DNA of 64,000 bases, taken from NCBI RefSeq assembly GCF_030247185.1, contig NC_080571.1, forward strand, positions 66,316,172 through 66,380,171, written 5' to 3'. Each line of letters starts with the position of its first letter. Within the stretch, counting starts at the first letter, position 1. Origin of the DNA: Malaya genurostris. Lineage: Eukaryota > Arthropoda > Insecta > Diptera > Culicidae. Made by a program: the position numbers and the translations under genes. The notes below the pieces were generated by a model. It saw only the letters and a list, made by a program, of their open reading frames with translations, was not told where the DNA came from and made no database searches. Below are positions 23,259 to 34,559 of this stretch, piece by piece.

Positions 23259-24075
23259 GGGTGTAGCTGGGTTTCATATAAAAACTGGCTCCAAACAGAA
23301 AAAAATGATATACGCTGTTTGAAAGGGTTTATATTGGAGATGATTTTCCCAAAATTTCAACCTTTTAACTGCCATATTGGTGGAGTTAGAGTGGTTCTTC
23401 TCATTTTCATTTTATTTAAAACTTTTCAAAAACCTCTTTAGCAAAAAAATTGAAAAAAATCAGGAATATGTTAGGAATTATGGGAAACCTTTCTGAATTT
23501 TTCAAAAGGTATCTCATGTGAAAAGAAATGTTCAAAATTTTCGATTTTTTTAAACGCTCTTACGATTTTGGTACCACTCTAGATTTTACATAAAAAGTAA
23601 ATCATTTATGAGTACATTACGCTGTAATTTTGACAGATTTTTAAAAAATGTGGACGGGTATAATATCAGACTTTAGAAAATTAAAGTTTTCCGAATGATG
23701 CGTCTCCATCAAATTGTCATCATCCGATGGAGACGCATAGTGTTTAGTTCTAAAATCATATATAACATGCCCTTAGAACTAAATACCATGCGTTTCCCTC
23801 TACAACTTGAGTTCAGGGCTTAGGAAAGAATTTTCATAAGGAAGGACCAGTGAGAGAAACACAAATCAGAAGTAATGAATTGACAAATATTTAAGGTTTT
23901 AATATACGGTTTAATGTTTTTATTTGTGAACTGATAAGTCATTTTACATGTATTCAACTCAAATAATAACTATATTTAGTAGAAATTCTAAGGGACAATT
24001 AAACTATAGTTCTTTTGCAGAAAAAAGTATTCCTAGATACCAAGCGCAAAATCAAGGAAAATTCGAAACCAAGTA
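23259..24075 (+). mobile_element. Partial copy of the long-TIR element
   Basis: Begins GGGTGTAGCTGGGTTTCATA and follows the left arm of the 12.5-kb element through the nested hairpins and about 270 bp into its centre, diverging after AATTCGAAACCAAG. No right arm is present nearby. It retains a CCCAAAATTTCAACC stretch found in the right arm but deleted from the left arm of the 12.5-kb copy. Confidence 0.75.
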
Positions 24076-24337
24076 TAGTCGATTCAATACTAATTTTGAT
24101 TGTATGAAGAGGCTTAGTTTAAATAGTCGCGTCCATTCTATGCGAAATGTAATGAATTTTTATGTATACGAAATCGTCTCTGTTAGGGAAAGTGTGGAAT
24201 ATTATACATTGTTCGTTATTTATTTAAATTTCGTGCACCAACTATCTCAAATATACAGTTTTATCTATTCGAATCGAAGCGACCTGACCACTGTTTGTAC
24301 GTTTTTTCTCGTATTTTTAATTTGCATTCCTATATAA
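23948..24337 (+). other. Unrecognised 129-codon frame at the edge of the long-TIR copy
   Basis: ATG-started frame beginning MYSTQIITIF inside sequence shared with the 12.5-kb element and continuing past the point where the two copies diverge. The C-terminal third is hydrophobic (CTFFLVFLICIPI). A second overlapping frame to 24528 ends EEGESSQWLLENLIYAL. Neither matches a family I know. If the element family has an autonomous coding member, this is where a trace of it could be, but chance is equally likely. Confidence 0.15.
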
Positions 24338-25053
24338 AATTCAAAGAACAATCCTATGTCAAAATGTGCGCTATCAGTGCAGTGAATAGTAGAACAGATA
24401 TCTACGCACTTGTACATTTGACTAAATTTGGATCTCCCAATAGTCAATTTTCTGGAATGGTAATCCCTTTCAGAGAAGAAGGTGAATCTTCCCAATGGCT
24501 TTTAGAAAATCTAATTTATGCTCTTTAAGGAGTTCGAAGGATTGCTCTTTGAGAATTAGATCGCAGAAAAGTCCAAGTGTACATCCACAATTGAGAAGAG
24601 ACGGTCTCTTGCTTATGAAAAATAATTGTTACGGTCGTTGCTGAATGGAAGTTCTATTTTCTAAATGACTGTAGAATCGCATGTATTTCAATGATAATGA
24701 TTACGGCGGAATCTCATCGGATTTTTGTAATAGTATAATACTAATCTGAAGCTTAATTTAATTGGAATAGTTTTCCCGAAAAAACCGCAAGAAATTGATG
24801 TTTTCATAAACTAATTGCACAGCAAATTTTTATCAATTCCATCATGTTTTGGTGCCCCCTGGATGTAAGCGCCCGAAGCGGTCGCCTCACTCACCTCACC
24901 CTCACTACGTCACTGGTGCATATTTCGGTTGTTCGTTATCGTAGCCGGCTTATTCTGAGTGGATCAGTCAATTTTAGTTTCGATGGGCAAATATTCTTAG
25001 GGTCAGAAGGACTCTAACGACTTCACAACGAAAAAAAGTTGTTTTTACAAGAC

Positions 25054-25467
25054 AATCCCGAATAAAATGTATTGTAGAAAAACAATACTATTTGCTGGTA
25101 CAAAACCTTCCACAATTTTTCTTTGTCCATGGAAAAATATTTTAATGTATTTATATTCACTATTAAATTAATTGTGAACATGCTTCTTACAATAGAATGT
25201 ATAGGTTGTTAACTATCGTAACAATTCAAATCATAAAATTTTCTCATACATGTTTTTCTTGGAAAACAATCAAATGTACAGTTTTCATATTGTTTGAAAC
25301 CCCACGTGTACAATAAATTCAATTGTAGAATCGTAGAAACAATATATTGAATGGTTGGAAATGAAAATTTTAATGTCAAGATACAATAAAATGTATTGTA
25401 ACCAATAGATCTAAATGTGAATCAGTTGTTTATTATGTAAAATCAATGGTTCATTTTTTTACGGGAT
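25054..25467. mobile_element. MITE with ATCCCG inverted ends
   Basis: The left end, AATCCCGAATAAAATGTATTG, and the inverse of the right end, CATCCCGTAAAAAAATGAACC, are imperfect inverted repeats. The body contains repeated AATGTATTGT motifs in both orientations. No coding sequence; no certain target duplication. Confidence 0.45.
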
Positions 25468-26427
25468 GTGCCGGTATACAGGACTGTAGCTATAAGCAAC
25501 GATTTAGATATCCTATTCTCTCCACCTTATTCACGTGAGTTATCTCCTTTGGACTATGATGCTCCATCAAAACAATCAGCTCGCACAAAGAGAGTATTTG
25601 GCAAACCTTCCGGAAAATTGTTTTCCGGACGGGTTCAGGATGATGAAAAATCGCTGGAATGAGTGAGTCGATCTAAAAGTGGTTTATTTTTGATGGAAAT
25701 AAAATATAAATATTTCCTTTGCGTTACTGCAATTTGGCAATTGAGATGTTTTTGTCGATGTCCAAAATGTATCCGGCTTACCCCCGATCTCCCCTACAAC
25801 AAAACCGTTCTATATTGATAAAAATTTGCACGATCGATTCATATGTAAACAGCATTTAAATTTAATATTCTTTTTCATTTCAATGCATAACCAAACCGAT
25901 TTGTTTTAAGATTTGATGAGCAAATTCACTAAGATACAAGATTAGTTTATTTGTGCATTTCAGATAAATGTAGCATGATTTCCACTAAATGTCAACAGCT
26001 TTTACACTCATTTTATGAATTAAGTGTATATTTCCATGAATTTCATGTATTCTACAAGTAGTGATAGCTCAAATGCTTTGCACATGATGCTTGCGTGCAA
26101 ATTATTTTCAGTTTATACATCAGAACCGTCGCACAGTGGCTCGAATTAATAAAACCATGGACATAAATTAGTAGCTGCCAAATAGTTCTTTTAATGCATA
26201 TAATTGCTTTTAAGAAATTATTTACAAATATATACCGTGTAATTTGATTATATTCCTAATTGTTCAGTGCCAATTTTGATAAAAAATATAACCATAATTT
26301 TTTTTCTGAAGAGATAGAAAATTTTTTTCTTCTACAAACTTTTAGAACTATTGAAAATAATTTACTTTGTCGAATATACCAGAAGTGTAGGTCGTACCGT
26401 TTCGGATATACAAAGCGTTTTTGTGGC
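25468..26427. other. Unassigned sequence
   Basis: A 64-codon frame at 25468-25662 contains FSPPYSRELSPLDYD, reminiscent of the PPYSPDLAPSDY motif around the third catalytic Asp of mariner transposases, but the rest does not follow the family. I treat it as a possible very old remnant. Nothing else is recognised. Confidence 0.25.
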
Positions 26428-26985
26428 AACCCCCTTAAAATCACTTTTTTATTCATAACTTGTTTCAAGTTATTTTTTCATGCATATATTGTTTGGAATA
26501 ATTGAAGAACATAAAAAATCCCATATTTTTGTTGAAGGTAGTGCATAGGTTTGTTGTTTCCTGGCAAACTTATACAACATTTTACCTTTTTTACCTATGA
26601 CAAACCTTACAACGAAGCGAAATATGCAACTTTATGCAGCTGATTTTTACAAAATTTATAGGAAAAGATTTGACCAATACTATAAAAAAAATCTAAGTGG
26701 AACTCGATGGACCTTTTTTTAGGCCATTCCAAAGTTAGTTTTAGTTATTGAATTATGATAACCCCCTCAAAACTAGTTTTCTAATCATAACTTGTTTCAA
26801 GTTATTTTTTTTTACTTATATTGTTAGAAAATATAAAATCACATAATTTTGTAGAAGGTAATGCATAGGTTTATTCTTTTCTGAAAAAGTTATGCATCAG
26901 TTTACCTATTTTTACCTAGGAAACCTTGTACCGAAGCAATATGCAACTTAATGCAGCAAACTTTTACAATACCTTTAGGAAATTA
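26428..26985 (+). repeat. Diverged tandem duplication (about 330-bp period)
   Basis: Unit 1 starts at ACCCCCTTAAAATC (26428) and unit 2 at ACCCCCTCAAAACT (26761). Both contain TTCATAACTTGTTTCAAGTT or a near match, GAAGGTARTGCATAGGTTT, and an ATGCAACTTWATGCAGC block. The spacer (26675-26735) is shared, inverted, with 30195-30240. Confidence 0.65.
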
Positions 26986-27094
26986 TATTCCTAATCTTAT
27001 TTATTTTTTAATAAGAATATCCTGAGTACTATTCGTGTGACTCATTTTCACTATGGCCGTGCTGAAACCATGCATGATTAAGAAACGGAGGGTG

Positions 27095-28005
27095 TCACGC
27101 GTCTGCTATTTCTGTAACTCACTTTTGCAGTGAGCGTAGATGAGCAATTCGCTCCTGAGCTATTCCAGTGAATCGAATCTTTAAAGTGAGCTGATAGCTC
27201 ACAGCTCTTTTTAAAAGAACCGCAGCTCACCAGTTCACCGCACTGGTAAGCAGGGATGCCAGGTTTACAGATTAATCTGTGTTTCACAGATTTTCAATCT
27301 TTTGCACGGATTTCAAAAATGGCACAAATTTTCACAGATTTCTGAAAATAGTCATAGATTTACACAGATTCTGAAATCGATCACCGATTTTTGAAATTGA
27401 TCACAGTTTAGCAGCAAAAATTACAGAGCGGTAGGAAATAGTGAGACCTTTTTTTCTGCTTACCAAAATGATTCCGATCAGTTATTATTGAAACGGGGAA
27501 ACGTGCACAGATTTTGCACAGACAGGTTTTTGGCTTGATCACAGATTAAAACAAAAATGATCTGGCATCCCTGCTGGTAAGGTGGAAACAAGCTACGAGC
27601 TAAACTGATTTTCGGCTCTTGAAGAGCGATTTATAAATGAGAAGAAATGTGTGCATGAGCTTTCGTTCGTTCTTCCAAATGTTTATCTATCCTTCTTTAA
27701 TAGATTGAATGAGCCATTGTCAATAAGAAATCTTACATCTCACTCAGTAGGCTAAGGTACATTCAGGGATGCCACTTTTGCAGACATGCTCAAATATATT
27801 AGTTCGCATAGCATTGTTCTTTGTGCATCAATGATTTCGATCATGCATATGAAGGAAAAACGGCGCAAAAAAAAACAAACCTTCAGTTCAATTTAAATGA
27901 GCTGATGAGTTGATACATTGAATCGATTCCCTTCAGTGAGCTGATCGGTTCGGAGTTGCTCACCGATATGAGCTGCTTTGCACATCTCTAAGTGAGCGTC
28001 GCACG
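27095..28005. mobile_element. Element rich in AGCTCA motifs (possible hAT-like relic)
   Basis: GCAGTGAGCG near 27128 and CTAAGTGAGCGTCGC near 27990, with many inverted and direct AGCTCAC/GTGAGCT motifs between, suggest a repeat of about 0.9 kb. It was later invaded by a hAT-type MITE (27251-27573). Its exact ends are not clear. Confidence 0.3.
27251..27573. mobile_element. hAT-type MITE with perfect 8-bp target duplication
   Basis: Ends CAGGGATGCCAGG and CTGGCATCCCTG are inverted repeats. The flanking 8-mers CTGGTAAG at 27243-27250 and 27574-27581 are identical. An 8-bp duplication with CAG-GG-type termini is the hAT signature. The body repeats ACAGATT-type units and has no coding sequence. 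A lone end AGGGATGCCA lies near 27766. Confidence 0.85.
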
Positions 28006-28296
28006 ATCAATACATCATCTTATAAAACGTGTTGCGTCGCGATAACTCAATTTATTTACACGTTTAAAATGAAATCTCTCTTCGTAAAGGTTTGTACTTT
28101 TGCAATAGTTTTTCACATTTTGATTGGAAAACATTTTTCCATTTTTGCCTTTCTCATATAGAAAGGTTATGCAAACACTTTGAAAACCGACTTTTGAACC
28201 GAGGCCCGGAGGACCGAGTGTCATATACCATTCGACTCAGTTCGTCGAGTACGCAAAATGTCTGTGTGTGTATGTGCGTATGTGTGTATGTAACTG

Positions 28297-29701
28297 GATT
28301 TTATAACACATAATTGCTCTAACTACATATCTGAGACTCAACATGGTTTCATGCCGAATCGTTCGACATCTACAAATTCAGTATCCTATACTTCCTTTAT
28401 CATACGTTCGTTACAATCACGACTACAGGTAGATTCTATCTACACCGATTTCTCCGCTGCGTTCGACAAGATTAATCATCAAATAACAATCTCAAAGTTA
28501 AATAGACTAGGATTTAACGGGTCATTTCTGAATTGGCTTCACTCATATCTTACTGGTGGGGAATGATAGTGAAAATAGGAGACTGTACAACTTTACCATT
28601 CGCCGTTACCTCTGGAGTTCCTCAAGGAAGTCACCTTGGACCGTTTATATTTTTACTTTTTCTCAACGATCTAAATTTTTCGATCAAGTGCATGAAACTA
28701 TCGTTCGCCGATGACTTCAAATTATTTCATGTCATCAAATCCACAGCTGAAGCAGAGTTCCTACAAGAGCAGTTGAATAATTTGACTAACTGGTGTAATA
28801 TCAACAGAATGGTTTTGAACGCCTTCAAATGCTCCGTCATCTCTTTTAGTCGCAAACAGTCTATAGTCAGTTTCGACTATAATATTTCACAAATTGTTCT
28901 GGAACGTACATCGTCTGTGAAGGACCTTGGTGTCCTCCTGGACTCTAAGTTAAATTTCAAGGAACACATCGAGTTTACTATCTCCAAAGCCTCCAAGCTG
29001 CTAAGATTCATTTTCCGCGTTAATAAAGAATTCAATTATGTACATTGCTTGAAAGCATTATATTGTGCCTTAGTTCGCTCTACGCTCGAATACGCCTCGG
29101 TTGTCTGGTCACCGTACTACCAAAACGATGTCCAACGCATTGAAGCAATTCAACGGAAATTTGTTCGATTTGCTCTGCGTCGGCTTCCTTGGAGAAACCC
29201 TTGGAACCTCCCAAGTTACCATGCCAGATGCAAACTGATTGACCTCGATTTGTTATCTGTCCGTCGCGACGTCAGCAAGGCTACTTTTGTGGCTGATCTC
29301 CTCCAATCAAGAATAGACTGCTCCGAGCTCCTACAGCTTTTACAAATAGATATCCATCGCCGTAATCTTAGATACTATTCTTTTCTTAGGACCCCCTATG
29401 CTAGAACTAATTATGGGTATAATGAGCCTTTTGCCAGCATGTGCCGAATATTCAACCACTGTTCCAATTCATTCGATTTTAATCTATCACGAAACGTTAT
29501 CAAGAAATTGTTCCTAGGGTTACTATCTAATTAGTTTCAGTTAGTTTGGAAATGCTATGTTTAAGTGAAATGTATCATTTGGATGATTGTAATCTGTTGA
29601 TGCTAAAGATGAGGAGGTTTTATGCCTGTTGGAGAGCAAGTTTGACAGAAACTAACTCCACCGGGCTCTTCCCTGCTCCAAATAAACAAATAAACAAATA
29701 T
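28297..29701 (+). mobile_element. 5'-truncated non-LTR retrotransposon (CR1/jockey-like)
   Basis: Begins inside the reverse-transcriptase domain and ends in a tandem AAATAAAC tail (29680-29700) rather than plain poly(A), as in CR1-, T1- or I-like families. It was inserted within the repeat-array element. ORF1 and the endonuclease domain are absent, the usual result of incomplete target-primed reverse transcription. Confidence 0.75.
28324..29534 (+). pseudogene. Non-LTR reverse transcriptase, C-terminal part, frameshifted
   Basis: Reverse transcriptase of a LINE-type element. Visible motifs in order: SETQHGFMPNRSTSTNS (fingers), YTDFSAAFDKINHQI (first catalytic Asp), FNGSFLNWLHSYLTGG, VTSGVPQGSHLGP (conserved block), LSFADDFKLFH (FADD active site), SSVKDLGVLLDSKLNF (thumb), then the C-terminal RSTLEYASVVWSP and RRLPWRNPWNLPSY region, ending in LGLLSN. 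A single-base shift near 28560 separates YLTGG from the next segment. Otherwise the frame is open for over 320 codons, so it is relatively young. I place it in the CR1/jockey group; the clade needs a tree. Confidence 0.85.
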
Positions 29702-30138
29702 AGATGGCGGAACCGATTTTCACAAACTTAGATTCAAATGAAAGGTCTTGTAGTCTCATACAAAATTCCTGAATATTATTTGTATCCGACTTCCGGTTCC
29801 GGAACTTAGGTTCAAATAAAAGTTCCTGTGGTCCCATACGTAATTCCTGAATTTCATCCGGATCCGACTTGCGGATCCGGAAATATAGGGTAAAGTGTGT
29901 TAAAAACTTTATACCATCACTGAAAAAGGCGTAAACTGTAAAAAGTTTTCTAAATCGACCTCAAATTTTCTCCAATTGATAGTTTTTACCAGTAGACGGT
30001 CAAACAAATCGATTTCGGTTATTGTTTTAAAAATCGAAGAAAATTATTTTGAAGAATACCACAGTATTATATATGATAGTATGATTGATATGAGAAAGGC
30101 ATCATTACACCACTAGGTGGATTAAAACAGGTTTTTCA

Positions 30139-31440
30139 ATATGTGTTGAACTTTTGATAATTTTTCGGATTTTCAATATGTAAAACCCACTTTGAAAAGG
30201 CCAAAAAAATTGCATCGAGTTCCACTTAGATTTTTATAATATTGTTAATTGTCAAAATGTAAACAAAATAAAAATCACAACAATTTGCTTATGTTGTGCG
30301 TGCAAGCATAAGCATGTTTATGCGTGTTTACGCGCACTTTGTAGTAGATACTTAGGTAATAGTGGTATATTCTACGTAGATAAATCCAAAAAAACTGTTT
30401 TTAAAATAAAGTGAATATATCTCAAAAAATAATTTTTTTACACTATTTATGTCTTCAGCAAAAATACTTGAAATGTTTTTTTCTTCCAAATTAGATAGAA
30501 AAAAAAAATTTGTGAAAAAAAATTTTTTATTCGAAATTGGTACCCCCTTAACAAAAATTAAGGTTCCACTTTCAAAAGAAGCGTAATATAATCTTGTAAA
30601 ACTTTTTCGAAGACACGTTAGCTCTTGAAAATCAGTGAAAGTCAGTACAGACTTTTGACCGTCTGTTTCCAGTTTTGGATCACTGTGCGTCGCCCAAGCA
30701 CGAAAAAGACAAACGTTGCATGAGTTTTTTCTATGTGATGCTCGTTTAAACAATACATTTTCAAAAAGTTGAACTTTAAGTTATATGTGGTTATTTGATA
30801 CTACTGAATATGTTATCATAAAATACTGAGCATTTTTCCAGTGATATAGTGAAAAAAAAAATGATGGTGCTGCATTAAGTACAACAAGATATTCTTGATT
30901 GATTTTTACCCATTCTTGTACAGAGGAATTTTAAAAAGGCGCTCTATAGTTAAATGAAACGTATTTACGTTAAAATCGCTAATATGCTCAAAAGTTGTAT
31001 ACTCAAAACAGTGAAAATCGTTTACCAAAAAAGTTGAACCAGAATGGCCAACTAGCCCCGGTCTGCCCTACATTGCAATCGTAATAGTTTCTTCTAACTT
31101 AAATTATTGTTATTGGGGGCATGTCTACTGTTTTGTTAACTGGATATTGGCTTTTGTGGGTAGTCTAGAGGATTCACTTTGTTGAGTTTGGATGCTACTA
31201 TTAAGTAATACTTTACCATTCAAATCGGATAAGGATGTTTTTTTTTTTTCAAACTGTTGATGGTAACTTTCATAAATTGCCAATTTGTATTGCTTTTTTT
31301 TAAATCCACTACCGACATGTCACACATACTAGACAAACAACGATTGAAGTAAACTTCGACAAAGACACCGAGAGTTTGAACACAAACTGACAAATTTGAT
31401 GTTGAAAATTTTTGCTAAGCGGAACCGTTAAAGTAAAGTA
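30139..31440. other. AT-rich sequence without a recognised gene
   Basis: A minus-strand 133-codon frame (30753-30352) contains SNKKFFFTNFFFLSNLEEKN-type low-complexity translation and no domain. A short block at 30195-30240 is shared with 26675-26735. Confidence 0.35.
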
Positions 31441-31454
31441 AATATCAAACGAAA

Positions 31455-31463
31455 GTACTCACT
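31455..31463 (-). promoter_or_regulatory. Candidate 5' splice site (A/GTGAGTAC)
   Basis: On the minus strand the exon ends TTTTCA and the intron starts GTGAGTAC, close to the metazoan donor consensus. It bounds the 48-codon frame exactly at a codon boundary. Confidence 0.4.
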
Positions 31464-31606
31464 GAAAACAGGCCCGATGACGTCGGTGTCGAGAGAACGG
31501 CGGCTGCCGTGCTACCGTAGTTGAATTGCGTCTGGTAGGTGCTACTGGAGAGAATTTTCTTGTGTGCTGATGCATGGGCTCGGTAGGCACTGACACTCAG
31601 TTTCAT
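31463..31606 (-). CDS. Candidate first coding exon of a host gene (48 codons, partial)
   Basis: Minus-strand ATG at 31606 has A at -3 and an in-frame TGA ten codons upstream, so it is the natural start of its frame. The 48 codons run MKLSVSAYRAHASAHKKILS to ATPTSSGLFS-like Ser/Thr/Ala-rich sequence and stop exactly at a strong splice donor, TTTTCA then GTGAGTAC (intron from 31462 downward, phase 0). The surrounding sequence is GC-richer and free of the window's repeats. I do not recognise the protein; an N-terminal low-complexity or targeting region is possible. The next exon is not identified. Alternative: a chance frame next to a donor-like site. Confidence 0.4.
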
Positions 31607-33700
31607 TGTTGACCACGCTTGGATGTATCGAACTCACTGTACAAGGGATCCAGGCAATAAGCACTACCCCACTGCACTGCTTGCAGGTGTCACCGATCTT
31701 CTTTTTTTTTCGACGGTAGGATGTTAAACTATATATTTTTTTTCTTATTTCTTCACACTCAGCCCTGTTCCACAAATGTCGATTCACTGGAAGCTTACTG
31801 ATATCTTTCTGCTCCGATTGGCATTTTCATTTTCCATACGGTACCGGAAACAGCTGTTCGTGACGGGCAATTAGCAGTAACATCGACAGCCTCAGCTAAG
31901 CCTCAAGTGTTGTTTGCGCAAGGACCGGCAACACTGGGTTGTGATGCTCGCAGCGCCCAACCATCCTCTGGTGGGTTGAAGTTATCTAAAGAGATGAGAA
32001 CAAAATGAGAGAGAAAAATACTTCGTTAATGTAAGCGGGCTATAATCCTATCGCAAATAAATGTTTATCACGTTATGATTAATGAAATTATTCTGTCATT
32101 ATTTATCGTACGTTTATCGCGAAAAAAGAAACACGGTGGGTTCACAAGATATCAATAGAGTATGCAATCAATTGTCAATGCGTCAATGACAGCCTTCTTT
32201 GATGTAATGTCACCGAAGGTCAAATGGAACTGATTACTTAATTTTATCAATTTATTGCTACGTTGAACATATTTATTTTGACTTACTTAATTTTCGTCGA
32301 TGTTCATAATATGAACGGTTGCTCGCATTTTGCAGCGCTGTTATCGCCCAAACCCACCCATGCTGACTCTTTCATCGGCAGCCATAAATTTCTGCCATTG
32401 CTGGATTTATCATCCAGATCGACCGATATGAAATATTTCAACGGATGGTGATGATGAAGTTGATCCTATTGTAACGCCCAGGCGGAACTTCGTTAGTGTC
32501 ATGTTGAATATAATTCATCATCAGCGTAGATAAAACTAATTGATTTATTACTACATATTTCCTCAAAAAATATTGAAAAGAATTATTATACCGCTAGTTA
32601 AATTCGTTGAATTACGGAGGACGATGAAAACCCATTGGAAGACCTTGGTACTACTTAGTGGCATAATCCTTTCCGTACCATTCATTTCGTAAACATAAAT
32701 CAAATCGATCAATGGAGTTTGTCGTTGTCGCTTCCTGAACTGAATGATAATTAGCCGTGTTTGTCACATCAGCGGTGAAGATCCCTAATCCCTAAGCTGA
32801 CGGGTTTCTGCTGATAAGAAGTGATCCTACTTTACACGGCAAAAGCCTATCGACAAACGTCAAACCCTCACACCCTAGCCGTTACCGGTTAAGCCAACCA
32901 TCAAACGAATCGGATTTCCATTAGCGCGAAATGTTATCGTTGTTAATCACACAGTTTGACGCTGCTGGGAATTCAGTCATTACTTCCATTCGTACGGCGA
33001 ATGGAAAAGCCTGCAGCCAAATGAAACCTTCCACCGAAAACGGCGCCGGGGAAAATAACAGAAGCCAAACTTTTCACCACAACTACGAGGCTCACGTTCG
33101 CGGTATTCGTGTACAGGGTGTTTAGTTTAGCGATGGAGATGTTTTTGAAAGGTATAGGCAAAAATTATATCACGCATAACAAGACGATGTGAGGTTAAGG
33201 GAAATGTCAATTTAATTTAACAGGAAGAGCGGTTTTAAAATTAAGCTCAACTTCTGTGCATAATTAATGAAATTAGTGAAAACATCACTTAACTAGTGCC
33301 TTTGGAATTCGATTAGCTGTAACTTTATTACAAATTTCTTCTCGCATGATCCGAAATCCATTTGATAATAAGTCGTAAGAAATCAACCCTATCTCGAGAT
33401 AGAGGGAAAAATAATGCAATTGCAGAAATTGTGTTCTAATACCAAATGCTAGAAACCATACTGAGTACTAATTATACCTAATTATTCGCACTTCATATGG
33501 ACTGTATAAAAATAACTGAGTAAACTTAACGATGCGTGAGAAATGCGCATTGTTTTGTCACTCATTTGAGTTTAAGCAAGTATATTATACATCAATATGA
33601 ATGCGATTCAAGAAGGACATCGCAGTAGCAATGCGTTGGCAAAAAGGTTACCAATACATTACCATTTTTTATGCACACATAAAAAGCTTTTCCAATCAGT
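31607..33700. other. Possible 5' UTR/promoter and host intergenic sequence
   Basis: Relatively GC-rich at 31.6-32.0 and 32.7-33.1 kb, with no copies of the window's mobile elements. It would hold the 5' UTR and promoter of the minus-strand exon at 31.5 kb. No TATA box at a decisive position is seen. Open frames such as 32931-33125 (+) have no domain. Confidence 0.3.
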
Positions 33701-33739
33701 ACACTAAATCAAACGATACCAAATACACAGTTCGAAAAA

Positions 33740-34050
33740 ATCTTGTAATTTTACATTTTATAAGATGCACACAAATGGAGCGTCGTCTTTCACACAATTT
33801 ATATTCAAGAACATGTAAAATTGTGTGATTTTAAAATTACATGGCTTCTATTCGAATGAAATAAAAAAAAGTCGATAAACAGCAGCGCGACTTGAACCGA
33901 GAAACACAGAAGCACATATCTGTCTGTTGAATAATTGATACATATAAATCTATACTGCAGCTCTTGATTCCGGAGTGCAAATTACACTCGGAGCGTGTAA
34001 AATTCTTTGCTAGTGGAATATTGCGTCATTTGATTCATATTTTTTTTATG
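33740..34050 (-). repeat. Dispersed repeat with tRNA-like boxes, copy A
   Basis: On the minus strand it carries CAGATATGTGCTTCTGTG, then CGGTTCAAGTCGCGC (B-box-like), then an ACGCTCCATTTGTGTGCATC and CTTATAAAATGTAAAATTAC block. The same blocks, in order, form the repeats at 55.0-56.4 kb. This copy lacks the A-box stretch. Confidence 0.5.
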
Positions 34051-34417
34051 TGTACATTTTAGGTGACCGTGGACAGAAGCCAAGGGAAATAAATGTAAAA
34101 GTATTGGTGAAACAATACTTTTTCATATAGTAATAGTATTTGTGAGTAGAGAGGAATAAAATAATAATTTTTGTGTGCTGAAAGGAATACAGTTGCCAGA
34201 ACAAAATGTAAACATTGAAACTATTCAAATCACCTAGCGAAACAGAGTGGGCTTATCTCATCTTATTGCTCATTCTGGAGTTAACAAATAGCAATCATGC
34301 GAACAACGAATATAATGATTGTGCCGATGAAGATAGTTTACTGTTTACTTTCGCTTGGTTCTTGGCATTTTTCATACATTATCAGAACATAATCTGAACA
34401 AACTCTGTTGCAATTGC

Positions 34418-34546
<129 letters not shown>

Positions 34547-34559
34547 TTTTGAATATGTT

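Larger units (their letters stand above)
28144..30138 (-). mobile_element. Repeat-array mobile element, copy 3, interrupted
   Basis: Inverted relative to copy 1: terminal hairpin at 28148-28166, then the CCCGGAGGACCGAGTG block and TG-rich tract to about 28296. The remaining monomers (29702-29900) and the opposite end GGTGGATTAAAACAGGTTTT follow to 30138. A reverse-transcriptase element (28297-29701) sits in the array, so the array element is the older of the two. Confidence 0.6.

Noticed and set aside
25468..25662. Possible mariner C-terminal fragment (PPYSRELSPLDY)
   Set aside because: The motif is isolated and downstream residues do not follow the family; listed only as a weak hint.
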